Below, in pieces: positions 26,642 through 35,749 of a DNA stretch of 64,000 nucleotides (its first letter is position 1; the number at the start of each line of letters is the position of its first letter). The DNA is from Fluviispira vulneris (GTDB lineage: Bacteria; Bdellovibrionota_B; Oligoflexia; Silvanigrellales; Silvanigrellaceae). Under the pieces are notes generated by a model. It was not told the origin of the DNA. It ran no database searches and saw nothing but the letters and a program-made list of their open reading frames with translations. The translations under genes were made by a program, and so were the position numbers. Where the stretch lies: assembly GCF_014281055.1 (NCBI RefSeq), contig NZ_JACRSE010000002.1, positions 248,001 to 312,000 of the forward strand. The letters run 5' to 3'.

Positions 26642-27667
26642 TTAATTGTAAATGCGTGTGGTAAGAACTTCAGCAAAAGCAAAATCCATGGAGGTAACAC
26701 CCCACTTGGGTTCATGCGTACAAAGTTCTACTTTAAGTTGGTTAAAGTTTTCAAGTATGAAGTTTGAGTGATGATCTGCACTTTCTTGTAAATCACAAAT
26801 AATTTGGATAGCATTGAAAGCTTCTTCATAATTCTTAAATTGAAAAACTGTTTCAATATATGGACCAGATTTATTGGAATTATTATGCCATATTTGAGTT
26901 ATTTTATTTTTTAATGCTGTAGATATTTTATCGTTTAAATTAATGATTTCAGCGGAAATATCATCGACTAGAGTTCGTGAAGAATTTTTAATTTTATGAA
27001 TATCAGCAGAAGGTGAAAAAAGCGGCGTTACAAATTTTGTAAACTCTTCTATACTTGGTACGGATTTTCTTACTAATGAATGATGAATAATATCATTTAA
27101 ATATTTTGCAACTCGAGAATTAGGTTCTGGCAAAGTCCATTTTTTTCGAATATTTTCTACTGAGAAATAATAAAGAAAAAAGGGGATTAAATTTATATCT
27201 GCTGCATTAATTTCCTGTCCACCTAAAAATCTAGAGTTATTTAAATCTAATAATTTCTCCAGCTCATAAAATGCTAAAGGAATTTGACTCAAAGCTCTAC
27301 GCTCTTTTAAGACGCTGCCATTGCAAAAGAGTGTTTGCATGATTGGCTTTGTTACCTTTTCAGACACCTGCTCAACAGAGTATTTTGCATGCATATTTTC
27401 TACAAGATTATTGCCAAAAAGCTTATCACCTTTGCCAGGAATGGAATCTAGATACTCGATAATGAGCATACTTTCTGCAAAACCTATTCCTTTTGAGAGC
27501 TCTAAGGCAGGAACGGTTTTGTTAGGGCTGATAGCAAGGAAATTTTCGGGTGGATTTTTTAAATCAATTTCTATTATTTCTATCTGTGGATCGACAATTT
27601 TCCTCATTTTGAGGGCTATTTTTACTCTAAAACAAAACGGGCAATCAGGAATAGTATATAGTTTCAT
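26642..27667 (-). CDS. Glutathione S-transferase-like protein fused to a pterin-4a-carbinolamine dehydratase-like domain
   Basis: 341 residues. The ATG at 27667 has GGAGG five bases upstream; an ATG at 27679 overlaps that site. Residues 1-75 are a thioredoxin-fold GST N-domain (YTIPDCPFCFRVKIAL, PNKTVPALEL, ESMLIIEYLD) and about 85-205 a helical GST C-domain. The last 90 residues match the pterin-4a-carbinolamine dehydratase pattern (FQFKNYEEAFNAIQII, ESADHHSNF, KVELCTHEPKWGVTSMDFAFA). It is the first gene of the methionine-salvage operon, 11 bases before mtnP. I do not know this fusion as a named enzyme; the operon position suggests a role in salvage or its thiol chemistry. Confidence 0.75.
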   Translation of the reverse strand: MKLYTIPDCPFCFRVKIALKMRKIVDPQIEIIEIDLKNPPENFLAISPNKTVPALELSKGIGFAESMLIIEYLDSIPGKGDKLFGNNLVENMHAKYSVEQVSEKVTKPIMQTLFCNGSVLKERRALSQIPLAFYELEKLLDLNNSRFLGGQEINAADINLIPFFLYYFSVENIRKKWTLPEPNSRVAKYLNDIIHHSLVRKSVPSIEEFTKFVTPLFSPSADIHKIKNSSRTLVDDISAEIINLNDKISTALKNKITQIWHNNSNKSGPYIETVFQFKNYEEAFNAIQIICDLQESADHHSNFILENFNQLKVELCTHEPKWGVTSMDFAFAEVLTTRIYN

Positions 27668-27778
27668 TTTTTCCTCCATTTCAATGTCGAATTAAAAACG
27701 CGGAATTAACTTCCCTCCTATTTACTGTGAGCACAGGTCGATAACGGAAAGCTCATCTATATAACAGGGGCGGGTCAT

Positions 27779-28288
27779 ATGCTAATTCAATTTTTAAATT
27801 TTATCTTTTCCTATATGGCTATTTTTATTGGAATAATAATTCAATCCGTTTTCCTCATGTTGCCCATCGATTTTAAAAATTGGGATGATGATTCATTAAA
27901 CGTCATGACATATGTCGCTTTACAAGTGTTCGTGGGAGGGTTGCTTTTTGTCATTTCTCCTTGGTTTTTTGAATCTTCACGATTGAGTGGATTTACCTTG
28001 GTAGGCTTTTTTGGGACGATAGGCATTTTGGCCGTTGCAAAAGCCTTAAAAATCATCCCCCTCGAATTTACCCATGCGGTTAAAGAACAAATACATATTC
28101 CCAAGAAAATTAATTTCTTTGAGTTTTTTTATACGAAAAGAATGCTTGAATTGGGGGAAATTCCCTTTGACCAGGCCGATGCTGAAATCCGATATAATGC
28201 TTTCCGTGAAAGATTGGTACGTACGCGCGCTGATGAGAACGAGACAATCATGGAAGAATTGATAAACATGGAAAATGAATCTGATTAA
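27779..28288 (+). CDS. Hypothetical inner-membrane protein
   Basis: 169 residues with about three membrane helices in the first 90 residues (FIFSYMAIFIGIIIQSVFLML, YVALQVFVGGLLFVI and LVGFFGTIGILAVAKAL), then a charged cytoplasmic-type tail of about 75 residues ending in an acidic stretch (ADENETIMEELINMENESD). A purine-rich AGGGGCGGG lies before the ATG. It is divergent from the mtn operon, with 111 bases between, and lies upstream of tuf. No family recognised. Confidence 0.6.
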   Translation: MLIQFLNFIFSYMAIFIGIIIQSVFLMLPIDFKNWDDDSLNVMTYVALQVFVGGLLFVISPWFFESSRLSGFTLVGFFGTIGILAVAKALKIIPLEFTHAVKEQIHIPKKINFFEFFYTKRMLELGEIPFDQADAEIRYNAFRERLVRTRADENETIMEELINMENESD

Positions 28289-28395
28289 AATGTCTTAACA
28301 ATTTTAAAAAAAGCCAATCTTTTCCTTTGTGGCTGTATGGGATAAAACAAAGCAACTCTTGAGCTAAAAATTTATAAAGAGCACCTAAAAGATCA

Positions 28396-28424
28396 TTGCA
28401 TTTTCTATGGAATGTTTGTATCTA
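28396..28424 (+). promoter_or_regulatory. Putative tuf promoter
   Basis: -35 TTGCAT at 28396-28401, a 17-base spacer, and -10 TATCTA at 28419-28424. AT-rich sequence lies upstream. The leader to the GTG start would be about 110 bases. Inferred by pattern only. Confidence 0.4.
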
Positions 28425-28539
28425 TGCCCTTCACAGGTGCAGGAAGAGCTTTACAATCGCTCCTGACTGTGCTTATTCTAAGCATGATTTTTTTTCGTGT
28501 TGTTTTTATTTTGTGTTGCCTATACTGGAGGATTACACC

Positions 28540-29727
28540 GTGGCAAAGGAAAAATTTGAGCGTTCCAAGCCTCATATGAATATCGGTACCATTGGTCACG
28601 TTGACCACGGTAAGACCACTCTTACAGCTGCTATCTCTGCTGTTCTCGCTACACGTCAAGGTAAAGTTGCTACTAAATTCGACGAAATCGACAAAGCGCC
28701 AGAAGAAAAAGCTCGTGGTATTACCATTAACGCGTCCCACATTGAGTACGAAACCCCTAACCGTCACTACGCGCACGTTGACTGCCCTGGTCACGCTGAC
28801 TACGTAAAGAACATGATCACTGGTGCCGCTCAGATGGACGGAGCAATCCTCGTTTGTGCAGCAACTGACGGTCCAATGCCTCAAACTCGCGAGCACATCT
28901 TGCTTGCGCGTCAGGTAAACGTTCCATACATCGTTGTCTTCTTGAATAAGTGCGACATTGCTGACCCTGAATTAACAGATCTCGTTGAGATGGAAATCCG
29001 CGAACTTCTTAGCAAGTATGGTTTCCCAGGTGACGACACCCCTGTTATTCGTGGATCCGCTCTTGCAGCTCTTCAAGCTCCTGGCGACGAAAAAGCTGGT
29101 AAAGCAATTGTTGAACTTATGGACGCTGTTGACTCTTTCATTAAAGAGCCACCACGCCCAATCGACAAACCTTTCCTTATGCCAATTGAAGATGTCTTCT
29201 CAATTTCTGGCCGTGGTACTGTTTGTACTGGTCGTATTGAACAAGGTATGTGTAAAGTTGGTGAAGAACTTGAAATCGTTGGTATTAAGCCAACTTCCAA
29301 GACTATCTGTACTGGTGTTGAAATGTTCCGTAAGGTTCTTGACCAAGGTCAAGCAGGCGACAACGTTGGTGTTCTTCTTCGTGGTACAAAACGTGAAGAC
29401 GTTGAACGCGGTCAAGTTCTTGCTAAACCAGGATCTATCAAGCCATTCAAGAAGTTTACAGCGCAAATCTACGTTCTTAATAAGGACGAAGGTGGACGCC
29501 ATAAACCTTTCTTCAAAGGTTACCGCCCACAATTTTATTTCCGTACAACTGACGTAACTGGTGTTGTTGATCTTCCAGCAAGCGTTGAAATGGTTGTTCC
29601 TGGAGATAACGTTGAAATCACAGTTGAACTTATTACTCCAGTTGCTATGGAACCAGGTCTACGTTTTGCGATTCGCGAAGGTGGCCGTACAGTTGGTTCA
29701 GGCGCTGTTGGTAAGTGCATCGAGTAA
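28540..29727 (+). CDS. tuf: Elongation factor Tu
   Basis: 395 residues starting at GTG 28540 ([26 protein letters not shown]) with GGAGG just upstream; the open frame extends to 28396 but those codons are leader. The G-domain carries GHVDHGKT, the switch I region [22 protein letters not shown] and SAL; domains II and III follow, ending in [11 protein letters not shown]. It delivers aminoacyl-tRNA to the ribosome. Its codon use is clearly richer in C- and G-ending codons than its AT-rich neighbours, as expected for a very highly expressed gene, which also explains the long spurious frames on both strands. It stands alone here, without tRNA or fus neighbours. Confidence 0.98.
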   Translation: MAKEKFERSKPHMNIGTIGHVDHGKTTLTAAISAVLATRQGKVATKFDEIDKAPEEKARGITINASHIEYETPNRHYAHVDCPGHADYVKNMITGAAQMDGAILVCAATDGPMPQTREHILLARQVNVPYIVVFLNKCDIADPELTDLVEMEIRELLSKYGFPGDDTPVIRGSALAALQAPGDEKAGKAIVELMDAVDSFIKEPPRPIDKPFLMPIEDVFSISGRGTVCTGRIEQGMCKVGEELEIVGIKPTSKTICTGVEMFRKVLDQGQAGDNVGVLLRGTKREDVERGQVLAKPGSIKPFKKFTAQIYVLNKDEGGRHKPFFKGYRPQFYFRTTDVTGVVDLPASVEMVVPGDNVEITVELITPVAMEPGLRFAIREGGRTVGSGAVGKCIE

Positions 29728-29760
29728 TCATTTACTGCAGCTCTATGAGCAAAGTTTATG

Positions 29761-29798
29761 AAAAAGCCTTCAAGAGTTTTTACTTTTGAGGGCTTTTT
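29761..29798. terminator. Strong bidirectional terminator between tuf and the response-regulator gene
   Basis: A long hairpin: arm AAAAAGCCTTCAAGAG (29761-29776), six-base loop, arm CTTTTGAGGGCTTTTT (29783-29798), about 16 pairs including wobbles. It ends in T on both strands, and so serves tuf (plus) and the convergent gene (minus). Confidence 0.9.
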
Positions 29799-30438
29799 GT
29801 ATTTTAATCATTTTTGTATTCGCAGTGTATTGTTCTAATTCTATTTCGTTTTTTTCTCCAATATTCCCTATTTTTTTTACAATATCTGCTATTCTCCATA
29901 GGGCAGTATTTAGTTTTTTTCCGAGTTCTGTTTTATTAATTTCAGAATTTTCTAAACAGTTTATAGCTATTGTCAAAGGATTATTTATTTCGTGATTATA
30001 TGTTGTGATCATAGCATTTAACGCTTCAATTTTTTTTAATTTTGTCATTTCTCTTGAAAGTTCTGCGAGTCTTAAATGGGTTGAAATGCGAGTCACAGCA
30101 ATTTCAAAATGCACAGGTTTTTTAATATAATCATTGGCTCCTTTTTGCAGACATTCAATTACGTCTGAAGCATCTCCTTTAGAAGTGACCATAATAATTG
30201 GAAGTTCGAGTGAGTTATGAGTCTCTCTAATTTTTTCTAGAATTTCTGAACCCAATTTCCCTGGCATCATGATATCCATTAATATTAAATTTATATTATT
30301 TTTATTTAATATTTTAAAACATTGTTTATCATTTTCTGCGTAAAAGGTTTTAAAGCCTCCTTTTTGTCTTAATCCTTCCACCAAAACGTTTCTGTCAAAT
30401 TCACTATCATCGACGATTAAAATATTATTGTTTGTCAT
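29770..30438 (-). CDS. Response regulator with C-terminal histidine-kinase dimerisation (DHp) domain but no ATPase domain
   Basis: 222 residues. A receiver domain (about 1-120) has the acidic pocket VDDSE, phospho-acceptor Asp in LILMDIMMP, Thr in IIMVTSK and Lys in YIKKPVH. It is followed by a HisKA-like helix pair with the H-box ITTYNHEINNPLTIAI near residue 153. The protein ends about 70 residues later with no HATPase_c motifs, so it cannot phosphorylate itself with ATP. It overlaps the HPt gene by four bases and is the third gene of a hybrid kinase-HPt-regulator operon. Its last bases run into the terminator hairpin. Confidence 0.8.
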   Translation of the reverse strand: MTNNNILIVDDSEFDRNVLVEGLRQKGGFKTFYAENDKQCFKILNKNNINLILMDIMMPGKLGSEILEKIRETHNSLELPIIMVTSKGDASDVIECLQKGANDYIKKPVHFEIAVTRISTHLRLAELSREMTKLKKIEALNAMITTYNHEINNPLTIAINCLENSEINKTELGKKLNTALWRIADIVKKIGNIGEKNEIELEQYTANTKMIKIQKALKSKNS

Positions 30439-30752
30439 TTAAAAAGTTCCTTTTTAAGGATTTTTAATTCACTTTTTAATTTAATGAGCTCAGTGTTTAA
30501 ATTTTTATATATAGCCAATGCATCTGTAATCTTTTTTTTTCGTCCCATATCTTCTAGTTTTTTGCAATAATCTATAGATTTATCAGCATAAAAATATGAC
30601 AGAGCTCCTCTTAAAGTATGCGCAGATTTTTCTAAGTTCTCATTATTTTTTTTGTCTATTGCTTTTTTAATCTTTATTAAATATTTTGGAAGCATAGAGA
30701 GAAAACTCTCAATAGTTTTTTGCGCTAAATTTTCCATGGCATTAAAATTCAT
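30435..30752 (-). CDS. Histidine phosphotransfer (HPt) protein
   Basis: 105 residues, all helical, with the HPt phospho-His motif SAHTLRGALSYF (His near residue 45) and a later helix (DYCKKLEDMGR) that matches the HPt C-terminal helices. It should pass phosphoryl groups between the hybrid kinase receiver (previous gene) and the REC-DHp protein (next gene). Its start codon shares a base with the kinase stop and its end overlaps the next start, so the three are translationally coupled. Confidence 0.85.
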   Translation of the reverse strand: MNFNAMENLAQKTIESFLSMLPKYLIKIKKAIDKKNNENLEKSAHTLRGALSYFYADKSIDYCKKLEDMGRKKKITDALAIYKNLNTELIKLKSELKILKKELFK

Positions 30753-33283
30753 TAAGAAACAATTTTTATTGAATGATAATGAATTATTTTTAATTTTTTT
30801 CTTATTAATTTTTTTTCATTTTTATATATCTGGGATTCATTTATATTTAAATTTTTTCTAAGAATCTCAAAATTTATTGGTTTGCTTATATATCCATCCA
30901 TTCCGCTGGAAAAACATCTATCAATATCTGCCTGCATCGTGCTTGCAGTCAAAGCCAGAATACGAGGGCGCTGTTTATTTTTAAATTTTTTTGCTATAAT
31001 TTTCGTGGTTTCAAAACCATCAAGTTCAGGCATATGACAATCCATAAGAATAAGATCATAAGTTTTGGATTCAAGAAAATCTAAAACTCTATGACCATTT
31101 AATGCCAAGTCAGCTTGATATCCTAATTTATCAAGGTAACCAAGAATAACTTGTTGATTAATTACATTATCTTCTGCGACTAAAATTTTGAGAGGATTAT
31201 TTAGACTGAATTTGTCATCGACATCTTTTATAATATTGTTAATTAAATGCTCTTCATGATTTAAAGATACCTCTGCTATAAAATTAAAAATAAAACTTGA
31301 TCCTTCACCAATTTTACTTTCGGCTTGAATTGATCCTCCCATATTTTCACATAAGCCTTTGCAAATTGCTAAGCCTAATCCGGATCCTCCAAATTTTCGA
31401 GTTGTCGAAGAGTCAGCTTGAGAAAACTCTTTGAAAAGTTTGTCAAATGAGTCTTTAGGAATACCTATTCCAGAGTCTTTTACAACAACTTCAATTTGTA
31501 TATTATTATTTTCAATAAGTTTCCCATTAGAAAATATTTTAATATAACCTTTTTCAGTAAATTTGAGAGCATTAGAAACAAGATTCATAAGAATTTGTCT
31601 AAAACGAGTGGGATCGCCTTTTACCCATTTTGGAGTTGATTTGTCATGGGTGTATGTTAAATGAATATTTTTACTTTTGGCTTGAACTTGAAATAATTCT
31701 AAAACCTCAAAAATAGTATTGTCCAAATGAAAAGATATTTTTTCAATCTCAATCTTTTTAGCCTCAATTTTTGACAAATCGAGGATATTATTTATTATTT
31801 CTAAGAGTAAATATCCACAATTCTGAATTATTTTGAGTTTCTCTCTCTGTTTAGTGCTTATCGCTTCTTCTAAAAGTAAGTTGCACATACCAATTATTCC
31901 ATTCATTGGCGTGCGTATTTCATGACTCATATTAGCTAAAAACTCAGCTTTAGTTTTTGCTGCTGCCAGAGCAGCTTCTTTTGCTTTATAAAGTTCAGTG
32001 ACATCATCAATAATCGTCAGCATATAACGAGGTGTTTCATTTGGATTTGTCATTAATGCTATTTTTCTTGTATGAAGCAGCAATAACCCTTTTATCGGAA
32101 CGATAGTTTCAGCTGCTTCAATCTCAATAAGTTTTCCTGATTGAAAAGCATTGAGATCCCATTCAATGATTTTTTTTGCTTGCTCCTCGGGATAAAGTTC
32201 AAAAACTGTTTTTCCAACAGTTTCCTCCGACGAGCGCATTAAAATATTTTCCGCACCTTTATTCCAGACATTTATACGTAAATCATTTTTCATGTCCTTG
32301 ACTATGATTCCCGAAGGAATATTTTGTAAAATAATATCAAGGAAAATTCTCTGTTCAAGAATTTCTTTTTGTACTAATTTAATTTCATCAGACATTTCTT
32401 TCATTTCTGTAATTTCTGTGAATTCATATATTGTATAAATTGGAGAATTTTCTGTTGGTGAATGGATTAGTGAAGTATTCATTCTAATCCAGCGGGTTTT
32501 TTCAGTTTCTTTTTTCAGTCCGACTATTATATTTTTTTGATTTTCTTTATAGTTAAATGAAAAAGAAATTGGATTTTTACTTGCAAAAAATGGATTCTCA
32601 AATTCATCAATCAAATTATAGCGAGAAAAAATATCGTTGATATTTTGAAGTTCATCTATTGTTAATGAAAAAAAATCGAGACTTGCTTTATTATATTCAT
32701 GAATTTTACCGCTTATATCTGCAATAATCATGGCATTTATAATATTTTGAAAAATATCATTGAAGTGGTTATTTATTTCATAAAAATTTGTATTTGCAAT
32801 ACGTAGATCTAAAATATGGATAAGATGTTTAGCGAGTTTCTCTAAGGATTTTTTTTGCTCATCGTTCAATGTCTTTGGCTTATTATCTATAACACATAAT
32901 GTTCCAATTGCATGACCATTGGCTGCAGTTAGCGGCGCGCCAGCATAAAATCGAATGAAAGGCTCACCTGTCACAAGAGGATTATCACCAAAACGGGGGT
33001 CGAGTTGAGCATCAGGGATTTCAAAGATTTTCGCTTCATGAATTGCATGACCGCAAAATGAAATATCTCGGTGTGTTTCTTTGGCGTTGAGTCCGATACT
33101 TGATTTAAACCACTGTCTATCATTATCAATGAGACTGACCAGCGCTATGGGGGTTTGGCATATACTTGAGGCAAGCTGTGTAATATCGTCAAACACATCT
33201 TCGGTTTCAGTATTTAAAATAAAATAATTGTTAAGAGTTTTTTGCCGTTCGTTTTCAGCTGGACCTTTTACCGCTTTTTTCAT
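30752..33283 (-). CDS. Hybrid sensor histidine kinase (GAF-PAS-PAS-HisKA-HATPase-REC)
   Basis: 843 residues with no membrane segment, so a cytoplasmic sensor. A GAF domain at about 25-165 (ICQTPIALVSLIDNDRQWFKS, GEPFIRFYAGAPL, IGTLCVID) is followed by two PAS domains (about 170-300 and 310-435). HisKA has the H-box AEFLANMSHEIRTPMNGIIGM near 455. HATPase_c has NLVSNALKFT, DSGIGI and GGSGLGLAI. The C-terminal receiver has VAEDN, the Asp in ILMDCHMPELDGFET and the Lys in YISKPI. It heads the operon with HPt and a REC-DHp protein. Signal unknown; GAF/PAS domains often sense small molecules or redox state. Confidence 0.93.
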   Translation of the reverse strand: MKKAVKGPAENERQKTLNNYFILNTETEDVFDDITQLASSICQTPIALVSLIDNDRQWFKSSIGLNAKETHRDISFCGHAIHEAKIFEIPDAQLDPRFGDNPLVTGEPFIRFYAGAPLTAANGHAIGTLCVIDNKPKTLNDEQKKSLEKLAKHLIHILDLRIANTNFYEINNHFNDIFQNIINAMIIADISGKIHEYNKASLDFFSLTIDELQNINDIFSRYNLIDEFENPFFASKNPISFSFNYKENQKNIIVGLKKETEKTRWIRMNTSLIHSPTENSPIYTIYEFTEITEMKEMSDEIKLVQKEILEQRIFLDIILQNIPSGIIVKDMKNDLRINVWNKGAENILMRSSEETVGKTVFELYPEEQAKKIIEWDLNAFQSGKLIEIEAAETIVPIKGLLLLHTRKIALMTNPNETPRYMLTIIDDVTELYKAKEAALAAAKTKAEFLANMSHEIRTPMNGIIGMCNLLLEEAISTKQREKLKIIQNCGYLLLEIINNILDLSKIEAKKIEIEKISFHLDNTIFEVLELFQVQAKSKNIHLTYTHDKSTPKWVKGDPTRFRQILMNLVSNALKFTEKGYIKIFSNGKLIENNNIQIEVVVKDSGIGIPKDSFDKLFKEFSQADSSTTRKFGGSGLGLAICKGLCENMGGSIQAESKIGEGSSFIFNFIAEVSLNHEEHLINNIIKDVDDKFSLNNPLKILVAEDNVINQQVILGYLDKLGYQADLALNGHRVLDFLESKTYDLILMDCHMPELDGFETTKIIAKKFKNKQRPRILALTASTMQADIDRCFSSGMDGYISKPINFEILRKNLNINESQIYKNEKKLIRKKLKIIHYHSIKIVS

Positions 33284-33515
33284 TTTTTTCCCTTAAAAGA
33301 CTTATTTTAAATAAATATAGCATTTTTTAAAAATTATTTAGGTCTTTTTAAAAGGGCATTGTCATTTTAATGAAATAGAAAAAATAAATATTTATTCCAT
33401 TTAAGCAATTTTTGCTTTCTTGCATAAATAAAATCATAATGTTAGCTTAAATGCGAATTGAGTAAGCTGCTCAACATGCAGACTATATGTTTTCTAAAGA
33501 AAAAAGTGTGTTTTA

Positions 33516-34013
33516 ATGAATTTCAAAAGCGAACTATCGAAAAATCCTGTAAACCTAATCACCCCCGAGGGTTATAAAAAACTGATAGATGAATTTACTG
33601 TACTTTCTAAAATTGAACGCCCTGCTGTTGTGCAAGAGGTCTCTGCTGCAGCCAAACAGGGTGATCGTTCTGAAAATGCAGAATATCAATATGGGAAAAA
33701 ACGATTGAGAGAAATTGATAGAAGACTTCGTTTTTTAGATAAAAGAATATCTTTGGCTAGAATTGTCAATCCGCAAGAACAAGTTGGTGATAAAATTCTA
33801 TTTGGTGCAACCGTTACTTTAAAAAATATAGATGGAAAAAAAGTAATTTATCAAATTGTTGGGGAAGATGAAGCAAATTTGAGTATGAAAAAGGTAAGCT
33901 GGATATCTCCATTAGGAAAAGAATTATTAAACAAAAAGGTTGGGGAAATTGCAGTTGTGGAAGCTCCGGCAGGTCTGCGTGAATACGAAATTGTTGATTT
34001 TATTTTTAAATAA
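33516..34013 (+). CDS. greB: Transcription elongation factor GreB
   Basis: 165 residues. Gre factors bind the RNA polymerase secondary channel and stimulate cleavage of backtracked RNA. The N-terminal coiled coil has LITPEGYKKLIDEF and the catalytic-tip acidic patch in AKQGDRSENAEYQYGKKRLREIDRRL, the GreB form. The C-terminal FKBP-like domain has KILFGATVTL and VSWISPLGKELL. It is divergent from the hybrid kinase, with 232 AT-rich bases between that must hold both promoters. The next gene follows after 17 bases. Confidence 0.93.
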   Translation: MNFKSELSKNPVNLITPEGYKKLIDEFTVLSKIERPAVVQEVSAAAKQGDRSENAEYQYGKKRLREIDRRLRFLDKRISLARIVNPQEQVGDKILFGATVTLKNIDGKKVIYQIVGEDEANLSMKKVSWISPLGKELLNKKVGEIAVVEAPAGLREYEIVDFIFK

Positions 34014-34030
34014 AACAGGAGAAAATTCTT

Positions 34031-34738
34031 ATGAAGACGTATGATATAGATTACCGAGTAGAAGATACTATTTGTCGTGGTTATTGTATTGAACCACAAG
34101 CGGAAGGAAGAAAACTTCCCGGTATATTAATGTTTACCGATTTTTGGGGGCTCAACAGTCGACAAAAAAAAGTTGCAGAAAAATGGGCAAATCTTGGAGC
34201 TTTAGTGTTAGTTGCTGATCTTTATGGGGAACAAAAAACAGGATCTTCATTTGAAGAATCTGGTAAACTTATGCATGCTGCAATTGAAAATGAAGAAGTA
34301 TTTAATAAAAGAGTTTTTGCAGCTTACGAATTGCTTAAGAAAAGTTCTATGGTAAATAATGATCAATTGTTTTCAATAGGATATTGTTTCGGTGGTGCTG
34401 TATCTTTAAAACTTGCTCGCATGAGTGAAGGTTTAAAAGGTGTTATCAGCGTACATGGTTTATTATCAAGTCAAATAAGAGTTCCTGCAAATAAAAAAAT
34501 GCCTAAAATACTTATTTTGAATGGAGCGCGTGATGGGATGGTGCCTGATTCAGATATAAAAAGTTTTCATGAAGAAATGATTGCTTGTAATGCCGATTTT
34601 ACTTTTATTTCTTTTGGACAAAGCACGCATGCTTTTACCAATCAGGATGCTGCAGGTAATTCAGTAACTGCATACAACTATTCTGCAGATAAAAGGACAG
34701 ATATTTATGTTAGAGAATTTTTAAAGGAAAACTTCTAA
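34031..34738 (+). CDS. Dienelactone-hydrolase-family alpha/beta hydrolase
   Basis: 235 residues. The nucleophile elbow is GYCFGGAVSL, with Cys in the nucleophile position as in dienelactone hydrolases. The acid is expected in NGARDGMVPDSD and the catalytic His in QSTHAFTN. The early block LPGILMFTDFWGLNSRQKKVAEKWANLGALVLVADLYG is characteristic of the family. No signal peptide, so cytoplasmic. It probably shares a transcript with greB. The natural substrate of such hydrolases outside aromatic degradation is generally unknown. Its stop overlaps the convergent binding-protein gene by four bases. Confidence 0.87.
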   Translation: MKTYDIDYRVEDTICRGYCIEPQAEGRKLPGILMFTDFWGLNSRQKKVAEKWANLGALVLVADLYGEQKTGSSFEESGKLMHAAIENEEVFNKRVFAAYELLKKSSMVNNDQLFSIGYCFGGAVSLKLARMSEGLKGVISVHGLLSSQIRVPANKKMPKILILNGARDGMVPDSDIKSFHEEMIACNADFTFISFGQSTHAFTNQDAAGNSVTAYNYSADKRTDIYVREFLKENF

Positions 34739-35475
34739 TAGGAGTCAATAATTTCTTTATATTCTTTTGTTTGTATAAATTTTTTTGCTTCTTCATCGAA
34801 TTGATTTATAAACTTATTATCCATTTCCTTTTTAAAAATAACATATAATTTTAACTCGTTTATTCTTTCTCCAATAGGTATGACTTTATTCATATAATTT
34901 AATTTTTTTACCGTAGATGAGTTCATATAAGCATCATTTGAAGTCATAAAATCGGCTTCATTTTTGATAATCGCTAAGAGGCATGATTTGGCATCGAATT
35001 TTGAAATTTCCTTTATTTCTTTTTTTTCAATTAATTTTATCAAAGCATCTTCTTTATAATAGCCAAGTGGATTGCATAGAATCGTATTTTTGAAATTTGC
35101 AAAATTCTTTTTGCTTTGATGTTTGACATTTGCATATATAAAAATATTGCCATTTACTAAGCTGACGCTTGAATATTTAACTTCTTTTTTTCGCTCTTCT
35201 GTTACAGCGTATGGGAATGTTACATCGGCTTTATTTCTTTTTACCATTTCATAACCACGGGCCCAAGGGAGAAATTCTATCCCATAATTTACTTTAAGGC
35301 GCTTAAAAATTTCCTTGACAATAGTCGTATACATACCACCATTTTTAAGTTTTTCATCTGTGTACGGCGCGAAATCGTTACCTGTAATTAAAGTTAGTTT
35401 TTCAGAACTATATGAAAAGCAGTTTAAACTTATCAAAAATAAAACTAATAAAAATTGTAGAAATATTTTTTTCAT
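34735..35475 (-). CDS. Orphan periplasmic solute-binding protein, family 3 (amino-acid type)
   Basis: About 246 residues from the ATG at 35475, which has GAGAG upstream and starts a clear signal peptide (FLQFLLVLFLISLNCFSYS). The mature part has LTLITGNDFAPYTDE, GGMYTTIVKEIFKRL, PWARGYEMVKRNKADVTFPYAVTEERKKEV, typical of SBP_bac_3 proteins. The open frame continues 70 codons upstream, but that stretch crosses the tRNA-Cys gene and is not real. No permease or ATPase gene is nearby, so it may feed a transporter encoded elsewhere or act in sensing. Confidence 0.82.
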   Translation of the reverse strand: MKKIFLQFLLVLFLISLNCFSYSSEKLTLITGNDFAPYTDEKLKNGGMYTTIVKEIFKRLKVNYGIEFLPWARGYEMVKRNKADVTFPYAVTEERKKEVKYSSVSLVNGNIFIYANVKHQSKKNFANFKNTILCNPLGYYKEDALIKLIEKKEIKEISKFDAKSCLLAIIKNEADFMTSNDAYMNSSTVKKLNYMNKVIPIGERINELKLYVIFKKEMDNKFINQFDEEAKKFIQTKEYKEIIDSY

Positions 35476-35608
35476 AGTTCTCTCGAGTAAGTATTTTCTT
35501 AAATTAATACATTTAAGAGAAAGTTTGAAGAACTCAAGTGTCAAGGATATTGTCAAATGTTTTAATTTAGAAATTTGGATTGACTTGGAATCTCGAGGAA
35601 AAATTTGG

Positions 35609-35680
35609 AGGTGCCGATCGGATTTGAACCGATGTGAAAACGATTTGCAATCGTTTGCGTAGCCGCTCCGCCACAGCACC
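35609..35680 (-). tRNA. tRNA-Cys (anticodon GCA)
   Basis: Reads as a cloverleaf on the minus strand from 35680. The acceptor arm GGTGCTG pairs with CGGCACC, the anticodon loop is TTGCAAA with GCA, the T-arm contains GGTTCAAATCC, and the discriminator is U, as expected for tRNA-Cys. CCA is not encoded (TCC follows), so it must be added after transcription. Single gene, not in a cluster. Confidence 0.95.
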
Positions 35681-35749
35681 ATCTAAAGAGTGGATGAAGC
35701 TATAACGTCTTTATTTGAACTTTGCAAGCCCTTCTCTTAAAAATTACAG

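Noticed and set aside
27726-27737. CTGTG-AG-CACAG inverted repeat before the methionine-salvage operon, considered as a regulator site or part of a SAM-type riboswitch
   Set aside because: The arms are only five bases long and I found no riboswitch core motifs around it.
28425-28539. tRNA cluster upstream of tuf as seen in many bacteria
   Set aside because: No cloverleaf or T-arm motif found in the leader region.
28405-29720. Several long open frames on both strands inside tuf
   Set aside because: They are by-products of the strong codon bias of tuf, with no ribosome-binding sites and no recognisable protein families.
35476-35682. N-terminal extension of the family-3 binding protein
   Set aside because: The open frame runs back across the tRNA-Cys gene; the ATG at 35475 has its own ribosome-binding site and signal peptide.
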